Source: Prevotella sp.
Lineage (GTDB): Bacteria > Bacteroidota > Bacteroidia > Bacteroidales > Dysgonomonadaceae
Reading direction: 5' to 3'
Assembly: GCA_031260865.1 (NCBI GenBank)
Contig: JAISKQ010000014.1
Coordinates: forward strand, 1 to 12,186
Length of the DNA: 12,186 nt
Every line of letters begins with the position of its first letter. Position 1 is the stretch's first letter. The notes beneath the pieces were generated by a model. The model did not search any database. It was given only the letters and a program-made list of their open reading frames with translations, and was not told the DNA's origin. The position numbers and the translations under genes were made by a program. This document shows, one piece after another, positions 1-6,914 of the stretch.

Positions 1-254
1 ATCGCCGCAACGGTCGCGCCAATGACAGGTTGTTGGGCTTCATCAACAACTACACCCGATATTTTGATTTTATCGGGAAGGCTGGCTTCGTTTCTCCCTG
101 CTCCTGCGCTGAGGGTGAAGCAATAAAGCAGCATCGGAAATAAGATCAATATCACTTTATACACAAGTAAATTTTGTCTTTGCAGATAAGTATTTTGCCT
201 ATCGTGCTTGTCTTTCTTTTTTTCCATCTTTTTCTGTATTGATTTTAAGTTCAT
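1..254 (-). CDS. SusC-like TonB-dependent outer-membrane receptor, N-terminal fragment
   Basis: The gene runs off the left edge, so only about 84 codons are visible. Reading the minus strand from 254 gives a basic, Lys-rich start, a hydrophobic stretch (VILILFPMLLYCF) ending near LSAGAG, and then the start of a carboxypeptidase-D regulatory-like domain (KIKISGVVVDEAQQPVIGAT). This order of signal peptide then CarboxypepD_reg-like domain is typical of SusC-family receptors, which import glycans across the outer membrane together with a SusD lipoprotein. The start is uncertain: an in-frame ATG at 227 gives MEKKKDKH, which resembles many SusC starts, while 254 is the longest option. The epimerase gene lies 95 bp upstream in the same direction, and I see no promoter motif between them, so co-transcription is plausible. 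The plug and barrel are outside the window, so another protein with this N-terminal domain cannot be excluded. Confidence 0.8.
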   Translation of the reverse strand, partial: MNLKSIQKKMEKKKDKHDRQNTYLQRQNLLVYKVILILFPMLLYCFTLSAGAGRNEASLPDKIKISGVVVDEAQQPVIGATVAA

Positions 255-349
255 AAATTAGGAAACAATACTTTTTTTGTTCACTTTTTGATTCAGGTTC
301 ATGTTCTTCATAGATTTGTTTTGTTTTTTCGTTAATTAATTTATTCGTA

Positions 350-1570
350 TTATTCTATATCTTCGAGTGTTTTCCAGCATTGATACAATCCTCGAGGGAC
401 ATGGAAACAACCTTTCCATTTACCTCCTTTCAGATCGAGTAATACCTCTCCTTGCCTGTTTAAATATCCATACCATTCAGGATATTTTTTATCTTTAAAA
501 TGTTCCCATGTGTAGTTATGCATTATTTCAAACCATTCTTTACAAGTTGTGTTTCCCGTCAGGCTATACCCTTTCGACAGGGCGATAAGCGTTTCGATGT
601 GTACCCACCATAATTTCTGATCCCATTCCAGTTGTTGTGTCGGACGATTCTTGTAATCAAGGAAATAAAATATTCCCCCATATTTTTTATCCCATCCGTA
701 CTCTAATGTCCGCAACGTGGTGTCCACCGCGAAATTGATTAAGTCCTTATCTTTGAGGCGTACACCGGCGTCCATCAGAAACCACATCGCTTCTATGCCA
801 TGCCCGGGATTAATCACACGCCCTTCAAAAGAGTCGGATAAGTCGCCGTTTGCCTTTACGTTTTCAAAGATGAGACCTTTGTCTTTTTGATAAAAATCTC
901 CCCTGATTTCTTTTATAAGGACTTTCAGCAAGGAATCTACGGTCTCTTTGCCGATAATATCTTCTAAGATAAGTGATAGGTTGCATAGAATCATCGGTAA
1001 AGAGAAATTTTTGAGCGGTCTTGTTCCCGGATATATTTTGGAATAGATTCCTTTCGGATTTTCTTTTCGTTTGATTATATTATTATAGGTGTCCAACGCT
1101 ATCGCGCGATGTTCTTCATTGCCGGTGGCTTTGTACAATTCGCCGAATCCCATGCAGGCAAAGCAATCGGAGAATATATTGTAAGGCTGTACTAACGGGC
1201 TGCCATCCCGAGCAAGCGCAAAATACCAGTTTCCCGCATCATCCCGCCCATACTTTTTGAGAAATTCCGCGCCATGCAAAGCTATTTCCAACCACTTCCG
1301 CTTTCGTTCAATATTATTGTACGCCATGGCGAAAAAATAAACTTCCCTGCCTTGCATCCACATAAATTTATCGGTGTCAAATACCTTTCCTTCGCGATCT
1401 AAGCAAGAAAAATACCCTCCATATTCTAAATCTAAAGAATTGTCTTCCCAAAAAGGGATAATGTCGCCGATTAATTCGCTATGATAGACAGAAGCGTATT
1501 TGTTTAGCTTTTCTCCGTTGTCCTTTTGATATTGTGTTTTCTTAACATCCATATAAAATAAATTATCCAT
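350..1570 (-). CDS. AGE-family N-acylglucosamine 2-epimerase (renin-binding-protein-like)
   Basis: This 406-residue protein has the length and motifs of an (alpha/alpha)6-barrel AGE-family epimerase, which interconverts N-acylglucosamine and N-acylmannosamine or related sugars. Visible motifs are WMQGREVYFF (Arg75), NPGHGIEAMW (His257), WWVHIET (His324) and CFHVPRG (His390). Arg75, His257 and His390 all sit at a constant +18 offset from the essential Arg57, His239 and His372 that I recall for Anabaena AGE. The region LPMILCNLSL (about 191-200) lacks the extra His found in cellobiose 2-epimerases, which favours an N-acylhexosamine-type enzyme. There is no signal peptide, so it is probably cytoplasmic. 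It reads away from the six-gene unit and toward the SusC-like gene. No nanA, nanT or sialidase is visible, so a role in sialic acid use is unproven and the true sugar could differ. Met7 is an alternative start. Confidence 0.88.
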   Translation of the reverse strand: MDNLFYMDVKKTQYQKDNGEKLNKYASVYHSELIGDIIPFWEDNSLDLEYGGYFSCLDREGKVFDTDKFMWMQGREVYFFAMAYNNIERKRKWLEIALHGAEFLKKYGRDDAGNWYFALARDGSPLVQPYNIFSDCFACMGFGELYKATGNEEHRAIALDTYNNIIKRKENPKGIYSKIYPGTRPLKNFSLPMILCNLSLILEDIIGKETVDSLLKVLIKEIRGDFYQKDKGLIFENVKANGDLSDSFEGRVINPGHGIEAMWFLMDAGVRLKDKDLINFAVDTTLRTLEYGWDKKYGGIFYFLDYKNRPTQQLEWDQKLWWVHIETLIALSKGYSLTGNTTCKEWFEIMHNYTWEHFKDKKYPEWYGYLNRQGEVLLDLKGGKWKGCFHVPRGLYQCWKTLEDIE

Positions 1571-1629
1571 ATAAATAAATATTATGTGCTTATATAGTAT
1601 TTATAAAATAAATTGTAGTGTTTACATTG

Positions 1630-1637
1630 CAAATATA
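1630..1637 (-). promoter_or_regulatory. Candidate Bacteroidota -7 element for the epimerase gene
   Basis: On the minus strand these bases read TATATTTG, an exact match to the TAnnTTTG element of Bacteroidota housekeeping promoters. It lies 59 bp before the ATG at 1570, giving a leader of about 50 nt. No TTTG is seen at the -33 position, so this is a half-supported promoter in very AT-rich DNA where chance matches are easy. Confidence 0.35.
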
Positions 1638-1719
1638 AATAATTATATTTTATACACCTCTATAAATAACAATATTTTTTTATTAACAAAAACATTTTTT
1701 TTGTTTCTTAATTTCAATT

Positions 1720-1744
1720 TATGTAATATACTGTATTATACATA
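1720..1744. promoter_or_regulatory. 25-bp interrupted palindrome in the divergent spacer (possible operator)
   Basis: The outer arms TATGTA and TACATA and the inner arms ATAC and GTAT pair around a central T. Of 12 paired positions only two fail (the 7th and 8th from each end). It sits roughly midway in the spacer between two divergent genes, where a shared regulator could bind. The DNA is very AT-rich, so some palindromes are expected by chance. Confidence 0.35.
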
Positions 1745-1745
1745 A

Positions 1746-1767
1746 GTATATAACATATATTATATAC
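1746..1767. promoter_or_regulatory. Perfect 8-bp dyad next to the 25-bp palindrome
   Basis: GTATATAA and TTATATAC form a perfect inverted repeat around CATATA. It begins one base after the 25-bp palindrome ends, and both share TATAC/GTATA half-site elements, so the pair could be a tandem operator. No nearby T-run makes a terminator of it. It could also be chance in this AT-rich tract. Confidence 0.35.
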
Positions 1768-1974
1768 ACTGCCTGACGTTGTTTAAATAGAAGTTATTAA
1801 GACTAAATAAAACAGCTTATTAATGCTTTGCAATTCAATATAATGTTAATTATTTTAGCTGTTCAAGGCGATACTTTTATTGGAATCCGTTATTATTCAC
1901 AATTTAGGATATAGATATATGATATATTAATAAAATATTTTAATTATAAATATGATTATAAGAAATTTATTATT

Positions 1975-1982
1975 TATATTTG
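1975..1982 (+). promoter_or_regulatory. Candidate Bacteroidota -7 element for the six-gene operon
   Basis: TATATTTG matches TAnnTTTG exactly and is the same octamer as the element facing the other way at 1630-1637. It lies 56 bp before the ATG at 2039, leaving a leader of about 50 nt. No clear TTTG is present at the -33 spacing. The rest of the 468-bp spacer holds only AT-rich DNA and the two dyads; no RNA gene or small ORF was recognised there. Confidence 0.38.
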
Positions 1983-2038
1983 CTGTGTAAAAAGTATCTT
2001 ATTCCTTAAACTATTAAATGTAACCAAAATCGATAGCC

Positions 2039-3307
2039 ATGTTAAAAAGATTAACACACTTCGTTTTTATAGCATGTATCTTTATATCATGCGGTTCTCA
2101 AAAAAATGAGATTGTTGACACGGGCAAACCGAAATACTTATGGTTTGATTCCGAAGCAAACTTCGAAAGATTCGCTTCAAAGGATTCAATCAAATATTAT
2201 CTTGACAAAGCAAAAGCAGCGGGATTTAATCAAATAGTTGTTGATGTACGTCCGACACAAGGCGATGTATTATACAAGAGTGATTTTATGCCTCTCTTGA
2301 CGGAGCACAAAGGATATAAAGTAGAGCGGGATTGGGATTATCTGCAGTTCTTTATAGATGAAGCAAAGAAGAGAAAATTGAAAGTAACTGTATCCACAAC
2401 GATTTTCCCTATAGGAAAACCTCATACTAGGAATGGAGCGGCTTACAGGGATGGCAGATGGGATGGAAAAACGGCGGTGGAATATACCAAAAGTAAAGCG
2501 ATGATTGATGTCAAGGACGATAAGTCTAAAGTCGCGGCTTTCTTAAACCCTGTATTACCGGAGGCTCAGGATTACGCGATGAAGTTTGTGGAAGAACTGC
2601 TCACAAAATACGATTTTGACTCGTATGCGCTCGATTACTGCCGCTATGCAGGAGATGAAAGTGATTTCTCAGAGGCTTCTCATATCGCGTTTGAAAAATA
2701 TATAGGAGAAAAAGTGGAAAACTTTCCGGCTGATATATTTACGTGGAATGACGATGGAAGTAAAACTCCTGGAAAGTTCTATAAACAATGGTGGGAATTT
2801 CGGTCGATGGTTATCCATGATTTCGTAAAGAAGGTGAAAGAAAAAATAAAGGAAGTCAAACCTGACGTTAAACTTGAATACTGGGCTGCGTCATGGATCG
2901 GATATTTGTATAATCAGGGACAGAACTGGGCAAGTAAATCGTATGATTTTTCTAGTGACGGTTATGATGAATGGGCTTCTCTAAATTACAAGAATACCGG
3001 TTTTGCGGAACACTTAGATGTGTTTTTATGTGGAACTTATCTGGAACGGATATTCGGCATGGATGATAACGAATCCATAGAATATGGGCTGGCAAGAGCT
3101 AACAGGATAATAAATGGAGATTGCGCGATGTACGGAACGATATACGCGCTCAACCATGAAAAGAATATTGAAGACGCGGTATATGTGTGCCTTACACAAT
3201 CGGAAGGACTTATGGTATTTGATATTGTGCAAGTTATTGGATTCAATCTTTGGGATGATATAAAGAAAGGAATCGATCGGGCGGAAAATGCTGATAAAAA
3301 TAAATAA
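2039..3307 (+). CDS. GHL10/alpha-amylase-family-like TIM-barrel lipoprotein, putative glycoside hydrolase
   Basis: The 422-residue product starts with an SPII signal whose lipobox is FISC (Cys18), so it should be membrane-anchored. Eight putative barrel strands can be followed: KYLWF (33-37), NQIVVDV (64-70), LKVTVST (114-120), DSYALDY (194-200), VKLEYWA (277-283), LDVFLCG (326-332), CAMYGTI (362-368) and GLMVFDI (390-396). This order fits the GHL10-like proteins that Bacteroidota genomes label alpha amylase family protein. Asp199 in ALDYCRY at strand 4 and Glu280 in LEYW at strand 5 are plausible catalytic carboxylates, by analogy with GH13-type barrels; that is inference. It is the first gene of the operon, with GH97 starting 21 bp after its stop, which suggests a role in glycan trimming. 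I know of no defined substrate for this group. The ATG at 2039 is the only start that supplies the lipoprotein signal. Confidence 0.72.
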   Translation: MLKRLTHFVFIACIFISCGSQKNEIVDTGKPKYLWFDSEANFERFASKDSIKYYLDKAKAAGFNQIVVDVRPTQGDVLYKSDFMPLLTEHKGYKVERDWDYLQFFIDEAKKRKLKVTVSTTIFPIGKPHTRNGAAYRDGRWDGKTAVEYTKSKAMIDVKDDKSKVAAFLNPVLPEAQDYAMKFVEELLTKYDFDSYALDYCRYAGDESDFSEASHIAFEKYIGEKVENFPADIFTWNDDGSKTPGKFYKQWWEFRSMVIHDFVKKVKEKIKEVKPDVKLEYWAASWIGYLYNQGQNWASKSYDFSSDGYDEWASLNYKNTGFAEHLDVFLCGTYLERIFGMDDNESIEYGLARANRIINGDCAMYGTIYALNHEKNIEDAVYVCLTQSEGLMVFDIVQVIGFNLWDDIKKGIDRAENADKNK

Positions 3308-3328
3308 ACACATTAAATATTTATTGCT

Positions 3329-5305
3329 ATGAAGAATAGGATTATTTTTTTAGTCATTCTCTTTTTATCTTTCATTGAAATCAGTAGTGCCAATGATTAT
3401 ATAATAACTTCGCCGGATAACAAAATAAAAGTTACTGTGTCGGATGGTAAAGAATTGACATGGAGCATCCAATACGGCAATGAAGTATTGCTCAAACCGA
3501 GTCGGATAGCGTTGTCAATAAAAGAATCGAGCCGAATATTAGGAATCAATACTTCCGCCCAAAAAGTAAGCAAGCGAACTGTAAATGAAACGTTTGAGGT
3601 GGTGGTTCCGACTAAGTTCCGGCAAATTCAAGATCATTACAATGAAATGAGTTTGAGTTTCAAGGATAATTATGCAGTAACATTCCGTGTGTATAATAAT
3701 GGAGCCGCGTATCGGTTTGAAACGAATATTGCATCCCCTAAAATACATGTGGAAAATGAAAAGGTTGAATTTAATTTTGGAGATAAATATGATACATATT
3801 GGCCAAAAGAAATTAGCCCTAATTTTATAACGCATTGTGAAGGTGATTTTGATTATATTCAGCTATCGGATATACCAAATCAAAAATATGCGTATTTACC
3901 CATCTATTTATCGTCCGAATCCGGAACAAAAATGGTTGTGATGGAAGCTGACCTTTTTGATTATCCGAATTTGTTTTTGGCAGGAACAGCCGGGACAACA
4001 TTAAATGGCGTATTTCCACCTGTTGTTTTAGAAAAGAAAATCAAGAAAAACTCCGATCGAAACGAGGAAATTATACGAAATGCCGATTATATAGCACAAA
4101 CAAATGGAAAAAGAAACTTCCCTTGGCGGTTGTTGATAATAAATGCTGACGATAAATCCCTGCTTGAAAATAGCCTGGTCTATCAACTATCTACACCGAG
4201 TGTGGCTGGCGATAAAAGCTGGATAAAACCGGGTAGGATCTCATGGGACTGGTGGAGCACATTGAATGTATATGGTGTTGATTTCGAAGCAGGTGTAAAT
4301 ACCCAAACATACAAGTATTATATCGATTTTGCCGCTAAATATGGGCTGGAATATATACTATTGGATGAAGGTTGGTCTGCCGGTACATGGAATATAAGAG
4401 AACCGAACAAGGATGTGGATGTACAAGAATTGATAAGATATGGAAAAACCAAAAATGTAGGGGTTGTTTTATGGGCTTTGTGGAATCCTTTATACGAGAA
4501 CATTGAAGGTATATTGGACTTATATAAGCAATGGGGAATAAAAGGTGTGAAAATAGACTTTATGCAGCGCAATGACCAAGATATGGTTAATTTCTACGAG
4601 AATGTGGGGAAAGCTGCTTTCGAGAGAGGTCTTTTGGTTGATTTCCACGGCGCGTTCAAGCCGTCGGGCTTACAACGGAAATATCCGAATGTAATGACGT
4701 TTGAAGGGGTTTACGGACTTGAACACAACAAATCTTCGCATGATATTTCGCCGAACCACGATTTGATCCTTCCATTCACAAGGATGGTAGCGGGTCCTAT
4801 GGACTATACTCCCGGAGCTACGGTAAACGCGACAGAAAATGATTTTCACATGAACTTTATACATCCGATGAGCCAAGGAACAAGGGCGCATCAGGGCGCG
4901 TTATTTGTGGTCTTTGAAAGTCCGTTGCAAATGTTTGCGGATAGTCCGTCCAATTATTATAAGACATCTGATTTCACCGGTTTTATCGCCCGGATTCCAA
5001 CGGTTTGGGACGAGACAAAGGCGATAGAAGCCGAAGCCGGTAAATATCTGACAATCGCACGCCGTAGCGGGGATAAGTGGTTTGTGGGATCGCTTACAAA
5101 CTGGGATCAGCGATCGTTGAAAATCACCCTTGATTTTATTGATAACAAAAAATATAAAGTTGATATTCTAAAAGATGGTGTGAACGCGAATCGGTATGCT
5201 TCTGATTTTAAGATTGAAAATGCGGAAGTGTCTAAAGGGCAAACGATTGAAATAAAAATGGCGAAAGGTGGGGGATGGGCTGCCATCCTGACGCCTCTTG
5301 AATAA
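3329..5305 (+). CDS. GH97 alpha-glycosidase, retaining (alpha-galactosidase-like) subgroup
   Basis: The 658-residue length and three-part layout fit GH97: a Sec signal (cleavage near SSA-N, residue 21), an N-terminal beta-sandwich to about 290, a TIM barrel (about 300-560) and a C-terminal beta-sandwich to the end. GH97 contains inverting alpha-glucosidases (SusB) and retaining alpha-galactosidases. The barrel motif GVKIDFMQRNDQD places Asp410 at the strand-4 position of the retaining nucleophile, and FEGVYGLEHNK places Glu465 55 residues later. This spacing equals that of Asp415 and Glu470 recalled for the retaining enzyme BT1871, so an alpha-galactosidase-like retaining mechanism is predicted. 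Further family motifs are SWDWWST (305-311), LLDEGWS (344-350) and VDFHGAFKPSGL (437-448). Calcium dependence is typical of the family. It likely acts in the periplasm on oligosaccharides. The exact sugar specificity remains inferred. Confidence 0.9.
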   Translation: MKNRIIFLVILFLSFIEISSANDYIITSPDNKIKVTVSDGKELTWSIQYGNEVLLKPSRIALSIKESSRILGINTSAQKVSKRTVNETFEVVVPTKFRQIQDHYNEMSLSFKDNYAVTFRVYNNGAAYRFETNIASPKIHVENEKVEFNFGDKYDTYWPKEISPNFITHCEGDFDYIQLSDIPNQKYAYLPIYLSSESGTKMVVMEADLFDYPNLFLAGTAGTTLNGVFPPVVLEKKIKKNSDRNEEIIRNADYIAQTNGKRNFPWRLLIINADDKSLLENSLVYQLSTPSVAGDKSWIKPGRISWDWWSTLNVYGVDFEAGVNTQTYKYYIDFAAKYGLEYILLDEGWSAGTWNIREPNKDVDVQELIRYGKTKNVGVVLWALWNPLYENIEGILDLYKQWGIKGVKIDFMQRNDQDMVNFYENVGKAAFERGLLVDFHGAFKPSGLQRKYPNVMTFEGVYGLEHNKSSHDISPNHDLILPFTRMVAGPMDYTPGATVNATENDFHMNFIHPMSQGTRAHQGALFVVFESPLQMFADSPSNYYKTSDFTGFIARIPTVWDETKAIEAEAGKYLTIARRSGDKWFVGSLTNWDQRSLKITLDFIDNKKYKVDILKDGVNANRYASDFKIENAEVSKGQTIEIKMAKGGGWAAILTPLE

Positions 5306-5341
5306 TAAGAAAAGATTGTCGTAGAATAAAAATGAATAGTA

Positions 5342-6817
5342 ATGTGGACTAAAAAACTAATTTATATAACAATTCTATTTATTACATCAATAAGTATAAA
5401 TGCTCAGGTAGATATACGCAATATAGAATTTACGGGGAAGGTTTGTGACAACAAAGGTTCGGCTATTACAGGTGTTCCTGTTACAGACGGTTACAATATT
5501 GTCGTGACAAATCAGAAAGGCGAATACCGCTTGTTAAGCAATGCGACCGCTGAATTTATTTATATTACAATTCCGTCCGGATATGTTATCCCGATGAAAG
5601 ATAACTCGCCTTATTTTTATCACAGGGTTGATGATAAATTGAAACTAAAGCAAAAATTTGATTTTATTTTGGAAAAGTCGCGACAAGATGAAAATAAGCA
5701 TATAGTTATCGTGTGTGCCGATCCGCAGGTGGGGTTTGACGAAGAGATACCAATGGTAGAAGAAGCCATAAAGGATATAAAGTCATTGGTAGCCCAAAAT
5801 TATGCGAATTTCCCTGTACACGGGGTGATATGTGGGGATATAATAGCCGAGATAAGCAGAGAACCGAAGTTCTTTGAATGGATGAAACATACTTTCGCGG
5901 AAAGTAATATACCGTTCTTTTATGCGGCGGGCAACCATGATATGGATGTTAGCGGACGATCTAACCACGATTCCAAAAAGACATTCAAAAATGCTTTAGG
6001 TCCTACCTATTATTCTTTCAATAGAGGAAAAGTTCATTACATAGTGCTTGATGATGTTTTCTTCATCGCGAGAGGATATGCGTCGATAGGATACCTTGAC
6101 GAGGAACAACTATGTTGGTTAGCACAAGATTTAACACTGATACCGGAAGGTTCTACGGTAGTAACCTCTTTCCATATACCGACTTATTCACGTGAAGCTC
6201 GCCGGGGAGAAGCTGCAAAAGAAGAAATGAATAAAGTATTGCAGAACAGGAGTACTTTATATAAAATGTTGAAGCCGTACAATGCTTATATATTTACGGG
6301 GCATGAGCATTACAATGAGAATTATCAATTGGCGGATAACCTTTTTGAGCATGTGCATGCCGCCCTTTGTGGTATTTTCTGGCAAGCGCCATACAATAGC
6401 GATGGAACGCCTTTAGGTTATGCTGTTTACGAGTTTGACGGCGACAAGGTAAAATGGTATTACAAATCGGTTGGAAAGGATAAAAACTACCAATTCAACG
6501 CTTATTTGCCCGGAGCTGATAAAAACAGGCCGGACGCTGTCATTGCCAACGTATGGAATTATGATCCTCAATGGAAGGTACATTGGTATGAGAATGGTGT
6601 GAAAATGGGAGAAATGAAACAATATACAGGATGGGATCCGGCTATTGTGCATTATGTGGATAAAAACAGGGAAAATTTCAGATATAAATATATCGGAGCC
6701 GGTTCGACAGATCACTTATTCTCCGCCGAACCTGCCGATAAAAACGCGAAAATAACAATCGAAGTAATAGACAGATTTGGTAATAAATATACCGATGAAG
6801 CAGTAAAAGAAGAATAG
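5342..6817 (+). CDS. Secreted calcineurin-like metallophosphoesterase with N- and C-terminal accessory domains
   Basis: The 491-residue protein has a Sec signal (MWTKKLIYITILFITSISINAQ, cleavage near residue 21). An N-terminal beta domain follows (about 25-110, MetallophosN-like, TGKVCDNKGSAITGVPV), then the catalytic core (about 118-325) and a C-terminal domain (about 345-490, MetallophosC-like). Core metal-site motifs are ADPQ (Asp127, Gln129), CGDIIAE (Asp166), AGNHD (Asn198, His199, Asp200), SFHIP (His278) and TGHEH (His321, His323). The family hydrolyses phosphomonoesters or diesters with a two-metal centre. The first motif has Gln in place of the usual His, which I believe is common in this subfamily. 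Its place between GH97 and an oxidoreductase suggests removal of a phosphate group from a glycan or glycolipid part in the periplasm, but no substrate is visible. An ATG at 5332 opens only six codons and is not the start. Confidence 0.85.
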   Translation: MWTKKLIYITILFITSISINAQVDIRNIEFTGKVCDNKGSAITGVPVTDGYNIVVTNQKGEYRLLSNATAEFIYITIPSGYVIPMKDNSPYFYHRVDDKLKLKQKFDFILEKSRQDENKHIVIVCADPQVGFDEEIPMVEEAIKDIKSLVAQNYANFPVHGVICGDIIAEISREPKFFEWMKHTFAESNIPFFYAAGNHDMDVSGRSNHDSKKTFKNALGPTYYSFNRGKVHYIVLDDVFFIARGYASIGYLDEEQLCWLAQDLTLIPEGSTVVTSFHIPTYSREARRGEAAKEEMNKVLQNRSTLYKMLKPYNAYIFTGHEHYNENYQLADNLFEHVHAALCGIFWQAPYNSDGTPLGYAVYEFDGDKVKWYYKSVGKDKNYQFNAYLPGADKNRPDAVIANVWNYDPQWKVHWYENGVKMGEMKQYTGWDPAIVHYVDKNRENFRYKYIGAGSTDHLFSAEPADKNAKITIEVIDRFGNKYTDEAVKEE

Positions 6818-6914
6818 TATGAAACGAAGCCTGATTTTTGTCAAATCACCAAAGTCCATGATAATAAAAATCATGCGAGTTCCATATGGCAACTAAAATC
6901 AAAATTATTATCAT

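Noticed and set aside
350..1570. Cellobiose 2-epimerase as the function of the AGE-family protein
   Set aside because: The spacing of the two catalytic His residues is 133, as in AGE, rather than the 131 recalled for cellobiose epimerases, and the extra His in the middle of the protein is missing.
6819..6896. 25-codon ORF in the gap before the FAD gene
   Set aside because: Too short, no family, and its first ATG overlaps nothing that suggests translational coupling with biological meaning.
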